A stretch of 48,349 nucleotides of DNA from Altererythrobacter sp. (GTDB lineage: Bacteria; Pseudomonadota; Alphaproteobacteria; Sphingomonadales; Sphingomonadaceae), in assembly GCA_031178065.1 (NCBI GenBank), contig JAPSJS010000021.1, positions 1 through 48,349 of the forward strand, read 5' to 3'. Of this stretch, positions 17,976-26,002 are shown in pieces; within the stretch, counting starts at the first letter, position 1; each line of letters begins with the position of its first letter. The notes under the pieces were generated by a model. It searched no databases, was not told where the DNA came from, and saw only the letters and a list, made by a program, of their open reading frames with translations. A program made the position numbers and the translations under genes.

Positions 17976-18011
17976 ATGTTGGGTTCGATCTGGGACTGGA
18001 TCTTCAACTGA
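17976..18011 (+). CDS. Candidate 11-residue peptide ORF
   Basis: ATG 17976 follows AGGAG with 7 bases of spacing and opens an 11-codon frame, MLGSIWDWIFN, ended by TGA 18009-18011. The peptide is hydrophobic and has two Trp in a W-x-W pattern. It lies inside a compact unit: a hairpin over the ribosome site, a second hairpin (GGATCT 17998-18003 / AGATCC 18011-18016) spanning the last codons and the stop, and a strong terminator 24 bases on. No gene follows on this strand for nearly 6 kb, so it is not an attenuator of a downstream operon. It may be a real micropeptide, or an sRNA that happens to contain an ORF. I do not recognise the peptide. Confidence 0.45.
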   Translation: MLGSIWDWIFN

Positions 18012-18034
18012 GATCCCTTTGATCCAAAATTACG

Positions 18035-18061
18035 AAAAGGCCCCCTCGCGGGGCCTTTTTT
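18035..18061 (+). terminator. Rho-independent terminator
   Basis: A perfect 10-bp stem (AAAAGGCCCC / GGGGCCTTTT) with a CTCGC loop ends in a six-base T run on the plus strand, and has an A run on its 5' side, so it could work in both directions. It closes the short unit at about 17940-18061 and any read-through from the EAL gene. Confidence 0.9.
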
Positions 18062-18062
18062 G

Positions 18063-18508
18063 TGCCTGGCCCGCGCATGGATGCGAGTTTCGCAAAGGCG
18101 AGACGGGCCGCCCAAGCTGGGAAAAGCCTTTCCTACATCGCCGAAATCTGCCTTATCATCTTCGATGACGCGCCTTCGGCCCCTCCTGCCAACGCAAACC
18201 TCGATGGCGATCGCGCCCGCCGAACGGGTGCTCCGCAGGGGCGCCAGCGCACAAGGTGACACTCCTCTCCCCAGCTCTTCGCCGCGTCGCGGAAGGTCAC
18301 ACCGGCGCCCTTGGGCACCTGTTTCGGGAAGGCTGCGCACTCCGTTGCCATCCGGCAAGGAGGAGGGCATAAAATCGCACCTGTTTCAAAGAGGTGCGTG
18401 CCTCTTCTTCACGTTGCTTGGAGGCCCGCTGGACGCACCGGCCGAGGCGGGTCGCTACAAGGTGACACCGCGCAAACCATGCCGCGTGTGTCAACCACAG
18501 CGGCGCCG
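18063..18508. other. Gene-free stretch downstream of acyl-CoA thioesterase
   Basis: About 445 bp without a frame that looks conserved on either strand. The 11-mer CAAGGTGACAC occurs twice (about 18252 and 18461), as does CACCTGTTTC (about 18318 and 18379), but with unequal spacing and no wider similarity. The only structured part is the hairpin set at 18377-18406. It may be a decayed gene or ordinary spacer. Confidence 0.5.
18377..18406 (-). terminator. Possible terminator of the thioesterase/cupin strand
   Basis: On the minus strand GCACCT (18397-18392) pairs with AGGTGC (18382-18377) around a 9-base loop and is followed by GATTTTAT. A second, mutually exclusive stem (AAGAGG 18406-18401 with CCTCTT 18394-18389) overlaps the first. 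It lies about 100 bases behind the thioesterase stop. The T run is weak. Confidence 0.35.
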
Positions 18509-19420
18509 TCAGTCCGGCTTCGGCATCCGCCGGCGGATCATTCCTTCCTGGGCGACGCTGGCGACCAGCCGTCCCTCGCGGTCGAATATTCGACCTCTGT
18601 TGAAGCCGCGCCCGCCGCCGCTCCACGGGCTGTCGGTGGCGTAGAGCAGCCATTCGTCCGCCCGCGCCTCCCGGTGGAACCAGACCGCATGATCGAGGCT
18701 CGCCCCGATCATGTCGCCGCGCGCCCAGCTCAGCCCGTGCGGCAGCGCGCTGGTGCCGAGCAACGTGTAGTCACTGGCGTAGGCGATCACCGCGCGGTGC
18801 AGGGCGGGGTCCTGCTCGATCGGCGGCAGCGGCGCGGCGGTGCGGAACCAGCAGCGCGCGCGGGGCGGCCGGGGATCGCTGTTCATCCAGTGCAGGCTGT
18901 CGACCGTCCGCATCTCGATCGGGCGGGGGCGAAGCATCATCGCCCGCTGCGCCTCGCTCACCTCGCCCATTTCGGCGAGGAGCCGCCGGCGCTGCTCCAG
19001 ATCCGGCGTCAGCTCCTCGGGAGGGATGGTCTCGGGCATCTCGTAGTCGTCGTGCGACAGCCCGTCCTCTGGCCGCTGAAAGCTGGCCGTCAGGTTCAGG
19101 ATCGGCGTGCCTTCCTGGCTTGCGACGACGCGGCGATTGGCGAAGCTCCGCCCGTCGAAGTCGCGTGCGATGGCATAGTCGATCGCCGGCCCCTCCTTGC
19201 CGCCGCGGAGGAAGTAGGCGTGCAGCGAGTGCGCCACCAGTCCCTCCGGCGCGCTGGCCTGCGCGGCCTGCAGCCCCTGTGCGATCACCTGTCCGCCGAA
19301 GACGCGGCCGACGCCGTCCTTTTGCGGATGGCCGGTGAAGGCATCCTCGGTCTGCCGCTCGACGGTGAGCAGTCGGACGAGATCGGCGACGAGTTGTTCG
19401 GGGCTGGGTTGGTCGGTCAT
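18509..19420 (-). CDS. tesB: Acyl-CoA thioesterase II (TesB type)
   Basis: Encodes 303 residues from ATG 19420; the open frame reaches further upstream, but MTDQPSPEQLVADLVRLL is the usual family start. It is a double hotdog fold: the first half contains GRVFGGQVIAQGLQAA and SLHAYFLRGG, the second SLDHAVWFHRE (catalytic Asp) and YATDSPWSGGGRGFNRG (catalytic Thr/Ser region), then LVASVAQEGMIR with the catalytic Gln. It hydrolyses medium- and long-chain acyl-CoA to free acid and CoA. It lies 32 bp behind the cupin gene on the same strand and may be the last member of that operon. Confidence 0.95.
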   Translation of the reverse strand: MTDQPSPEQLVADLVRLLTVERQTEDAFTGHPQKDGVGRVFGGQVIAQGLQAAQASAPEGLVAHSLHAYFLRGGKEGPAIDYAIARDFDGRSFANRRVVASQEGTPILNLTASFQRPEDGLSHDDYEMPETIPPEELTPDLEQRRRLLAEMGEVSEAQRAMMLRPRPIEMRTVDSLHWMNSDPRPPRARCWFRTAAPLPPIEQDPALHRAVIAYASDYTLLGTSALPHGLSWARGDMIGASLDHAVWFHREARADEWLLYATDSPWSGGGRGFNRGRIFDREGRLVASVAQEGMIRRRMPKPD

Positions 19421-19452
19421 CCGCTGCGCTTTGCGGCGTGCGGGCGCCGCGG

Positions 19453-20337
19453 TCAACGGGCGAGGCCGAGCCTGCGCAGCGCGCGGAACGCGAGCGCCTT
19501 CGGCATGTTCGAGGCAGGCCAGCGCCCAGGCGCCGCCGGCGATAGCCCCGCGCGGCGCAGCAGCCCGTTGAACCCGCGCGCATCGGCCTCGGCGAAGCTC
19601 CAGTCGCTGCGCCAGGTGATCGACAGCGAGATCGAGCTCTCCGGCCCATTGCGGACGAAGTGCGGCGCCATGACGGGCACGAACACGGCCTCGCCGGGAG
19701 CGAGTGCGAACTCACGTCCGCCTTCGGCCAGGTCGTCGCACCAGGTCAGCTCGCGCGCGCCGCCGGCGTGGTACGATTCGTGGATCTCGTCGGACGCGAA
19801 CCGCGCGTCGCCGGCGGGAAACTGCGTCATCGTCTTGCGGCCGACGAGCTGGAGCAGGATGTTGTGCTCGGGGTCGAAATGATAGGGCGTGACCGCATCG
19901 GGGCTGGAGATGAAGACGAACGCCTGCGGGCGCAGCATGGCGCCGGTCTTCGCCTCGATCTCGGGCCTGATCTCGTCCAGCAGACCGAGCAGCAGAGCCT
20001 CGTATTCCGGTACTTGCTCGACGTTCTTGAGCACGGCCCAGCTATTGCTGCTGGCGATGTGGCGGATCGTGTCCTCGATCGACAGCCCGGTGCCGCCCGG
20101 CTTACCGTCGACGCCGATCGGAAGGTCGCCGCGGTTGTACTCGATCGAGCGCTCGGGCAGCCGGCTTGCAAGCACTGCCAGCGCATCGAGGGTCAGCAAC
20201 TCGTGCGTTGCGAGCCCGTGGCGCAGCACGTGCGGCGTCTCGGGATATGCCGCGGCGAAAGAGGCGCGGGCCTCGGGTCCGAACACCGGCGCGGGCGCGC
20301 CCTCGGCCAGGACTTCGATGGCGGTATGGGCACCCAT
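19453..20337 (-). CDS. JmjC/cupin-8-like dioxygenase family protein
   Basis: Encodes 294 residues. The double-stranded beta-helix core has the iron site PYHFDPEHN (His-x-Asp, about residue 155), a long strand LLQLVGRKTMTQFP, and the second His in FVPVMAPHFVRNG (about 245). This is the pattern of cupin-8/JmjC Fe(II)/2-oxoglutarate enzymes such as protein hydroxylases, though no substrate is known here. AAAGGAG lies inside the end of the GNAT gene upstream, 2 bp away, so the two are co-translated. The partner suggests a shared modification pathway acting on a peptide, sugar or protein. The C-terminal 50 residues are Arg/Ala/Leu-rich. Confidence 0.8.
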   Translation of the reverse strand: MGAHTAIEVLAEGAPAPVFGPEARASFAAAYPETPHVLRHGLATHELLTLDALAVLASRLPERSIEYNRGDLPIGVDGKPGGTGLSIEDTIRHIASSNSWAVLKNVEQVPEYEALLLGLLDEIRPEIEAKTGAMLRPQAFVFISSPDAVTPYHFDPEHNILLQLVGRKTMTQFPAGDARFASDEIHESYHAGGARELTWCDDLAEGGREFALAPGEAVFVPVMAPHFVRNGPESSISLSITWRSDWSFAEADARGFNGLLRRAGLSPAAPGRWPASNMPKALAFRALRRLGLAR

Positions 20338-20339
20338 TG

Positions 20340-21509
20340 TCAGGCTCCTTTGGCTTTGCCGCGGCTCTCCGCGCGCAGCATCGGGCGGAACAGCGCCCGG
20401 CGCAGCGGCCCGCCGATCGCAACGTTGACGCGCACCATCGCGCGTTTCTCGCGCCAGATGCGCTCGATCATCGGATGGTCCGCCGCGGCGCAACTGTCGC
20501 ACCACGCCACGTCCTCGCGCTCCAGCAGATCGAGGTTCTCGAGCTGGAGCAGCACGCCGGGCGAGAAGCGCGCGAAGCGCTCGTCGAACGCGGTCTTGAA
20601 GCTGAACGCACCCGGCGGCGCGATGAAGTTGGCGAGCATGGCGATCGGCTTGCCGTCGAGCGTGAGCGTCAGGCGCTCGAGCCGTCCGTGCGCCGCCGCG
20701 CCGTGCAGCGTCTGCGCAGACCAGCCGCGCGTGCTCGGGCGGTCGGCCAGCGCGGAGCCGTTGCGGCCCTTCCATCCGGCTCGTTCGAGCACAAGGAAGT
20801 CCTCGACCCAGCCGGCGAGTCCCGCCTCGTCGCAGCGCCGCTCGAAGCGCAGCTCTCCCTCTTCGGCGAGGCGCTTGTGCTGACGGCGCAGTTCCTTGCG
20901 CTTCTTGCCGCTCATCGCGGCCTCGAGATAGGCTTGCGGGCCAAGCTCGGACTGCAGCAGCGCGCGCTCCTCCCGCTGGACCACGCCCCACGGCCGCTCC
21001 TGCCCGCCCGCCACTTGTGATAGCGCGCGAAACAGCGGACCATCTTCCGCCATCCAGCCGAGATGGAGGAACAGCGCTCCTCCGGCATGCGCATCGGCCC
21101 AGCCGAACAGCTCGCGCCAGAACGCCTCCTCACAGCCGCTGCGCACCAGCGGACTGCCGACGAACATGTTGTCGTGGCTCCAGGTCGCGAGGTGCGGGAT
21201 CGGGTAGCCGTAGTAGCTCCGGCTCCGCGCGAGCGGCATCAGCCCGCAAAGCTCGCCCGCCACCCGCAGATGGACAAGTGCGACGTTCGCAGCGGGCGCG
21301 AACCGCTCCAGCGCTGGCATCAGCGTCCAGCGTTCACAGAACGGGTTGGGCTCACCGGTCGAATGCGCGAGGCCGTCCCATTCCAGCGTCGTGAGATGAT
21401 CCGGAAACCTCCTCCACGCGGGCGCGGTGAGGCATGCGGCGGGCGCATGCGTCTCCGCGATGCAGCCGGGCTCTGCCGGATCGGAGCGTTCGAGGGGGGC
21501 GCTGGCCAC
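20340..21509 (-). CDS. FemAB/CelD-like GNAT acyltransferase
   Basis: Encodes 389 residues from GTG 21509 with AAGG upstream. It resembles the COG5653 group of GNAT proteins: an N-terminal half with LEWDGLAHSTGEPNPFCERW and PLARSRSYYGYPIPHLATWS, and a C-terminal GNAT fold with KKRKELRRQHKRLAEEGEL, a linker helix common in this group, then FLVLERAGWKGRNGSAL and PGVLLQLENLDLL. Related proteins transfer acyl or aminoacyl groups and are often linked to polysaccharide, lipid or cell-wall synthesis. The precise reaction is unknown. It heads the operon GNAT-cupin, probably with tesB, on the minus strand. Confidence 0.82.
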   Translation of the reverse strand: MASAPLERSDPAEPGCIAETHAPAACLTAPAWRRFPDHLTTLEWDGLAHSTGEPNPFCERWTLMPALERFAPAANVALVHLRVAGELCGLMPLARSRSYYGYPIPHLATWSHDNMFVGSPLVRSGCEEAFWRELFGWADAHAGGALFLHLGWMAEDGPLFRALSQVAGGQERPWGVVQREERALLQSELGPQAYLEAAMSGKKRKELRRQHKRLAEEGELRFERRCDEAGLAGWVEDFLVLERAGWKGRNGSALADRPSTRGWSAQTLHGAAAHGRLERLTLTLDGKPIAMLANFIAPPGAFSFKTAFDERFARFSPGVLLQLENLDLLEREDVAWCDSCAAADHPMIERIWREKRAMVRVNVAIGGPLRRALFRPMLRAESRGKAKGA

Positions 21510-21590
21510 GCGTTAACCTTCGCAGTTCGCGGCGCATGCCGCCGCACCAGCGGGCTATCAGGCGAAGGCTGACGAATGCTTAACGAGAAC

Positions 21591-21619
21591 GGGGCGCGGA
21601 ACCAGCGGTCCCGCGCCCC
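21591..21619 (-). terminator. GC-rich hairpin behind the pyrophosphatase gene
   Basis: GGGGCGCGG (21591-21599) and CCGCGCCCC (21611-21619) are perfect complements, and inner ACC/GGT can extend the stem. On the minus strand it lies about 27 bases after the pyrophosphatase stop and is followed by GTTCTCGTT, only weakly T-rich. It is a probable terminator. Confidence 0.6.
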
Positions 21620-21645
21620 GGAATGCGATCAGATATCGGCTGGGG

Positions 21646-23748
21646 TCAGCCCGCCGCCAGCGCCGCCAGCAGAAGCAAGGCGACGATGTTGGTGATCTTG
21701 ATCATCGGGTTCACCGCAGGGCCGGCAGTGTCCTTGTAGGGATCGCCGACTGTGTCGCCGGTCACCGCGGCCTTGTGCGCCTCGGAGCCCTTGCCGCCGT
21801 GATTGCCGTCCTCGATGTACTTCTTCGCGTTGTCCCATGCGCCGCCGCCCGCAGTCATCGAGAGCGCGACGAAGAGGCCGCCGACGATCACGCCGAGGAG
21901 CAGCGCGCCGAGCGCGGCGAAGCCGTTCTCCTGCCCCGCGATCAGGGTGATCACGAAGTAGACCACGATCGGTGCGAGCACCGGGAGCAGCGAGGGCACG
22001 ATCATTTCCTTGATGGCCGCCTTGGTCACGAGGTCCACCGTACGGGCATAGTTGGGACGGCTGGTGCCGGCCATGATGCCCTTGTCGGCGGCGAACTGCT
22101 CGCGCACGTCCTTGACCACGTCGCCCGCCGCGCGTCCCACGGCGGTCATGCCCATCGCGCCGAACAGGTACGGGAGCAGCGCGCCGAGCAGAAGGCCGAC
22201 GATGACGTAGGGGTTCTCCAGACTGAAATCGACGTCCGCGTCCGGGAAGAACTCGGTGAGGTCGGTGGTGTAGGCGGCGAACAGCACCAGCGCGGCGAGG
22301 CCGGCCGATCCGATCGCGTAACCCTTGGTCACCGCCTTGGTCGTGTTGCCCACGGCGTCGAGCGCATCGGTCTTCTCGCGCACGCTGTCGTCGAGGCCCG
22401 CCATCTCGGCAATGCCGCCGGCGTTGTCGGTGACGGGGCCGTAGGCGTCGAGCGCCACGACCATGCCCGCGAGCGCCAGCATGGCAGTCGCCGCGTAGGC
22501 GATGCCGATCAGTCCGGCGAGCTGATAGGCGCCGATGATGCCGGCGACAATCACCAGCGTCGGCAGCGCAGTCGCTTCGAGGCTGATCGCGAGACCCTGG
22601 ATCACGTTGGTGCCGTGGCCGGTTTCGGAGGCCTTGGCGATCGAGCGCACCGGGCGGTAGTTGGTGCCCGTGTAATACTCGGTGATCCAGATGATGAGGC
22701 CCGTGATCACGAGGCCGACCATCGCGCACCAGAACAGGTCCATACCGGTGAACGGCACCATCTCGGTCCCATCGTTGATGACCGCGTTCATGTCGCCGAG
22801 CGCGTAGCTCGTCGCCAGCCAGATTGCCGGGATCGAAAGGACGGCCGTGACGAGGAAGCCCTTGTACATCGCGCCCATGATGTTGGTCCCGCCGCCCAGA
22901 CGGACGAAGTAGGTCCCGATGATCGAGGTGACGATGCAGGCGCCGCCGATGAGCAGAGGCAGAGCCATCAGCGGCAGCAGCAGATCGCCAACGCCGCTCA
23001 GCAGCAGCGCGGTGAGCACCATGGTCGCGCCGACGGTGACGACGTAGGTTTCGAACAGGTCGGCGGCCATGCCCGCGCAGTCGCCGACGTTGTCGCCCAC
23101 GTTATCGGCGATCACGGCCGGGTTGCGCGGGTCGTCTTCGGGAATGCCTGCCTCGACTTTGCCGACGAGGTCGGCGCCGACGTCGGCCGCCTTGGTGAAG
23201 ATGCCGCCGCCGAGGCGCGCGAAGATGGAGATCAGCGAAGCGCCGAAGGCCAGCGCCACTAGCGCATCGATCACGATGCGGTCGTTCGCCGCATGTCCCA
23301 TTGGCCCGATCAGCACGTAGAAGAACACCGCAATGGCGAGCAGGGCGAGCCCGGCGACGAGCATGCCGGTGATGGCACCCGCACGGAAGGCGAGGGTGAG
23401 GCCCTGCTGCAGCCCCGTCTGCGCGGCAGCCGCTGTGCGCACGTTCGCGCGGACCGAGATGTTCATGCCGATGAAGCCGGCGAAGCCCGAGAGGATCGCC
23501 CCGATGACGAAGCCCGTGGCCGAGATCGGGCCGAGAAAGATCCCGACGATGATCGCCACGACCACGCCGACCACTCCGATCGTCGTATACTGGCGGTTGA
23601 GATAAGCCCTGGCGCCTTCCTGGATGGCGCCGGCGATTTCCTGCATCTTTTCATTGCCGGCGGCAGCGCCGAGCACCTGGCGGCTGGTGACGAAGCCATA
23701 GACAATGGCCAGCAGCCCCAAAACGATTGCGATCGCGACTAGATTCAC
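21646..23748 (-). CDS. hppA: K+-independent-type membrane-bound proton-translocating pyrophosphatase
   Basis: Encodes 700 residues (GTG 23748 with GAGGGGA upstream), a protein of about 16 membrane helices. The pyrophosphate/magnesium site is seen as [20 protein letters not shown] followed by [19 protein letters not shown]. Further acidic motifs are [16 protein letters not shown] and, near the end, [19 protein letters not shown]. The stretch [11 protein letters not shown] has Lys where K+-dependent enzymes have Ala; from published work this marks the K+-independent H+-pumping class. It couples pyrophosphate hydrolysis to proton export, saving energy under stress and pulling biosynthetic reactions forward. 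It is monocistronic with its own terminator. Confidence 0.97.
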   Translation of the reverse strand: MNLVAIAIVLGLLAIVYGFVTSRQVLGAAAGNEKMQEIAGAIQEGARAYLNRQYTTIGVVGVVVAIIVGIFLGPISATGFVIGAILSGFAGFIGMNISVRANVRTAAAAQTGLQQGLTLAFRAGAITGMLVAGLALLAIAVFFYVLIGPMGHAANDRIVIDALVALAFGASLISIFARLGGGIFTKAADVGADLVGKVEAGIPEDDPRNPAVIADNVGDNVGDCAGMAADLFETYVVTVGATMVLTALLLSGVGDLLLPLMALPLLIGGACIVTSIIGTYFVRLGGGTNIMGAMYKGFLVTAVLSIPAIWLATSYALGDMNAVINDGTEMVPFTGMDLFWCAMVGLVITGLIIWITEYYTGTNYRPVRSIAKASETGHGTNVIQGLAISLEATALPTLVIVAGIIGAYQLAGLIGIAYAATAMLALAGMVVALDAYGPVTDNAGGIAEMAGLDDSVREKTDALDAVGNTTKAVTKGYAIGSAGLAALVLFAAYTTDLTEFFPDADVDFSLENPYVIVGLLLGALLPYLFGAMGMTAVGRAAGDVVKDVREQFAADKGIMAGTSRPNYARTVDLVTKAAIKEMIVPSLLPVLAPIVVYFVITLIAGQENGFAALGALLLGVIVGGLFVALSMTAGGGAWDNAKKYIEDGNHGGKGSEAHKAAVTGDTVGDPYKDTAGPAVNPMIKITNIVALLLLAALAAG

Positions 23749-23778
23749 GCGCTAGTCCCCTCTTCCCTGGTTTCATTT

Positions 23779-23812
23779 GGCCAGCGGCCCCGCTTTCGCA
23801 GGGCCGCTGGCC
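23779..23812. repeat. Perfect 12-bp inverted repeat with GCGAAAGC core
   Basis: GGCCAGCGGCCC and GGGCCGCTGGCC flank a 10-base centre. On the minus strand the centre reads TGCGAAAGCG, so the hairpin is capped by the very stable GCGAAAGC mini-hairpin. It lies 31-64 bases upstream of the pyrophosphatase start, within its probable leader. It looks like a REP-type palindrome; a weaker relative with the same core is at 33807-33826. Confidence 0.55.
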
Positions 23813-23958
23813 CGTCGAGGTATAGGGGGTGGGACGCCGCGCGCAAGAGCTTCGCGCGAAGTTGTGCCCTGGTCCAGCGCTGCCCCGAAATGCGACATCG
23901 GCAAGACAAATCCGGCCGAGTCTTGCGGCAAATCGTACTTAAGATTAAGTAAACGGCC

Positions 23959-24153
23959 ATGCAAAAGGCGGTCCAGACGCTTTTCAAGATCATGCCGCTT
24001 CTCTTCGGCATCGGTTTCATCGCGCCGCTCATTGCGCAGACGATGATCTATTGGGGGTGGGAGCCGCCACTGGGCCTCTCGCCGATCGGCTTCGGCCTGC
24101 TCGTCGGCGGCCCGTGGGGGCTCTACGCGACGTTGCGGGGGCGATGGGTGTGA
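23959..24153 (+). CDS. Small membrane protein coupled to the desaturase gene
   Basis: Encodes 64 residues: a short amphipathic start (MQKAVQTLFKIM), one membrane helix (about 10-30, LLFGIGFIAPLIAQTMIYWG), a loop, and a second hydrophobic stretch (GLSPIGFGLLVGGPWGLYA). Its stop overlaps the start of the desaturase gene by 10 bases, which argues that it is really translated. There is no ribosome site. TTGCGG (23923-23928), 17 bases, TAAGTA (23946-23951) could be a promoter giving a nearly leaderless message. I do not recognise a characterised family; it may support the membrane enzyme that follows. Confidence 0.7.
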   Translation: MQKAVQTLFKIMPLLFGIGFIAPLIAQTMIYWGWEPPLGLSPIGFGLLVGGPWGLYATLRGRWV

Positions 24154-25124
24154 CAGAGGGGCAGGGGGCGACAGACGCGATGTTTTTCCGCGAGGGGCTG
24201 GTCGATGCACCCGCGCGCGGCGACGCGCCGGCCATTCCGCTGACGGGCGACGCCTCGCTCGACAAGCACACCCGCGTCGCACTGCTGCGGGAAGAGCGCG
24301 AGATCGCCCGGCGGTTCGAGGGCGGGAAGATGTGGATCTACCCGGCGTTCGCCTTCACCTGCTACGCGATCTGGCTCAGCTTCTTCCCGCTGGCGATCAT
24401 GGGCTGGCTCAACCTGCCGCTCGCCTTCGTGCTGTCGACGGTGTTCGCGGTCGGCGGCTACGTCACCAGCCACGAGGCGATGCATTCGAACATCGGCCGC
24501 CCCGGCAGCAAGACGCGCTGGCTCAACGAATGGACCGGCAAGGTCTCGACGATCATCATCGTCTTCCCGTTCTCGATGGCGCGGCTGATGCATCTGGAGC
24601 ATCACTACCACTGCAACCATCCGGAGAAGGATCCGGACTATCCCGACCGCGCCAACGGCCCCTGGCATGCGATCTACAAGACCTGGCTCAATCGCCAGCC
24701 GGGGATCGACGGCTCGATCCACATCTACAAGCGCATCCTCGCGGAGATGGGGACCAAGGAAGCGGCGGACTCGCTCAAGGACACGATCCGGCTGCAACTG
24801 ATCTTCCTGGCCGTGCTGTTCGCCATGGCCTGGAGCGGCTACGCGATCGAGGCAGCGCTGATCTGGTGGCTGCCGCGGCACATCGGCCTCAGCTACATCC
24901 GCTTCTACCTGAGCTGGGCGCCGCACCACCCGCGCGAGGAGCGGGGCCGCTACACCAACACGCGGCTGTTCAAGAGCAGGCTCGGGCACATCGGATCGAT
25001 CGGGATGGAAACGCACTTCGTGCATCACCTCTACCCGGCGATCCCGAGCCACCGGACCAAGGAAGCTTACTACGCGTTGCGCCCGGTGCTGGAGAAGCGC
25101 GGGGTGCATTGTCCCGAGATCTAG
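24144..25124 (+). CDS. Membrane di-iron fatty acid desaturase / carotenoid hydroxylase-like protein
   Basis: Encodes 326 residues from ATG 24144. Three histidine clusters of membrane di-iron enzymes are present: HEAMH at 110-114, HLEHHYH at 150-156 followed by CNHPEKDPDYPD, and THFVHHLYP at about 290-297. Hydrophobic helices surround them (MWIYPAFAFTCYAIWLSF, NLPLAFVLSTVFAVGGYV, LIFLAVLFAMAWSGYAIEAA). The family includes acyl desaturases and carotenoid ring hydroxylases/ketolases; HEAMH plus the EHHYHCNHPEKDPD pattern would suit either. A carotenoid role is plausible for a pigmented sphingomonad but no other carotenoid gene is in the window. It overlaps the small membrane protein gene and meets thiL tail-to-tail with a 4-bp overlap. 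Confidence 0.82.
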   Translation: MGVTEGQGATDAMFFREGLVDAPARGDAPAIPLTGDASLDKHTRVALLREEREIARRFEGGKMWIYPAFAFTCYAIWLSFFPLAIMGWLNLPLAFVLSTVFAVGGYVTSHEAMHSNIGRPGSKTRWLNEWTGKVSTIIIVFPFSMARLMHLEHHYHCNHPEKDPDYPDRANGPWHAIYKTWLNRQPGIDGSIHIYKRILAEMGTKEAADSLKDTIRLQLIFLAVLFAMAWSGYAIEAALIWWLPRHIGLSYIRFYLSWAPHHPREERGRYTNTRLFKSRLGHIGSIGMETHFVHHLYPAIPSHRTKEAYYALRPVLEKRGVHCPEI

Positions 25125-26002
25125 CCTTCGTGGCTGTAGCCGAGGCCTTCGGGTGAGCGGACAAGCTCGCCGTCCAGGAGCAGCGGAGCGCCGTCCAGTG
25201 GCGCCACGACACGGCCGATCTTTGTAGCAGACATCGGCAAATCAGCTCTTTCGGACGCGGTAAACAGCAACTGGTAATCATCTCCCCAGCGCAGGGCCTC
25301 GTCGCGCCGAATCTCGGGCAGAGCGATCGGCGCGGCGGAGCGGTCGATGGCGAACGTCGCGCCGCTGGCTTTCGCCATACGCCAGGCATCGAGTAGCAGA
25401 CCGTCCGAAATGTCCATCATCGCGCCGACCATGGGCGCAAGCGCGCGGCCTTCGGCCAGCAGGGGGACGGGCCGGCGGTAGGGCAAGGCGGCGGCCTCAT
25501 CGCCAACCTGCAAGGCCTCAAACCCCGCGAGTGCCGCGCCCAGCGGACCGGTGACGTAGATCGCGTCCCCCGGGCTCGCGCCGCTGCGCGAGGGCACGGG
25601 AACGTGCGTAGCGCGGCCGATCGCGGTCAGTCCGAAGTTTCGGGGTGGTCCGCCCGACACCGTATCCCCGCCGAGGAGCGGCACATCGTAGGTGGAGAGG
25701 GCTTCACGCAGACCCTCGAAAAAGCGCGCGTCGTCCGCACCGAGCATGTAGCCGACGAGCACCCCCACCGGCTCCGCGCCTTTGGCGGCGAGATCGGACA
25801 GGTTGGTCGCGACCAGCTTCCACGCCACGTCCGCCGGATCCTGCCCAGGCAGGACGTGAACGCCCTCGACCAGCATGTCGTGCGTCAGGACGAGCGTTTC
25901 GCCGCCCACTTCCAGCACCGCTGCGTCATCGTCCAGGCCGCGGGCGCCGGGATGCAGCGGCAGGCCCCGCAGGAGATCGATGAAGGCGCTCTCGCCGCTC
26001 AC
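25121..26002 (-). CDS. thiL: Thiamine-monophosphate kinase
   Basis: Encodes 293 residues from GTG 26002, whose first bases overlap the nusB stop (GTGA). Family motifs: LDDDAAVL and LTHDMLVEGVHV in the N-terminal half, VATNLSDLAAKGAEP, LLGGDTVSGGPP, MMDISDGLLLDAWRMA, and RWGDDYQLLFTAS. It phosphorylates thiamine monophosphate to thiamine diphosphate with ATP and Mg2+, the last step of cofactor synthesis. The nusB-thiL pair is common in proteobacteria. Last gene of hisG-hisD-nusB-thiL. Confidence 0.96.
   Translation of the reverse strand: MSGESAFIDLLRGLPLHPGARGLDDDAAVLEVGGETLVLTHDMLVEGVHVLPGQDPADVAWKLVATNLSDLAAKGAEPVGVLVGYMLGADDARFFEGLREALSTYDVPLLGGDTVSGGPPRNFGLTAIGRATHVPVPSRSGASPGDAIYVTGPLGAALAGFEALQVGDEAAALPYRRPVPLLAEGRALAPMVGAMMDISDGLLLDAWRMAKASGATFAIDRSAAPIALPEIRRDEALRWGDDYQLLFTASERADLPMSATKIGRVVAPLDGAPLLLDGELVRSPEGLGYSHEG

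Noticed and set aside
17976-18061. Trp-operon-type attenuator, suggested by two Trp codons and a terminator
   Set aside because: No tryptophan gene or any plus-strand gene follows for nearly 6 kb, and the Trp codons are not adjacent; kept instead as a stand-alone transcript.
18252-18471. Possible tandem repeat or CRISPR-like array from the repeated CAAGGTGACAC and CACCTGTTTC
   Set aside because: Only two copies of each, unequal spacing and no similarity between the surrounding segments.
21775-23262. A 495-codon plus-strand frame opposite the pyrophosphatase
   Set aside because: Rich in His, Asp, Glu and Gly as expected for the complement of a membrane protein gene; no motif is present.
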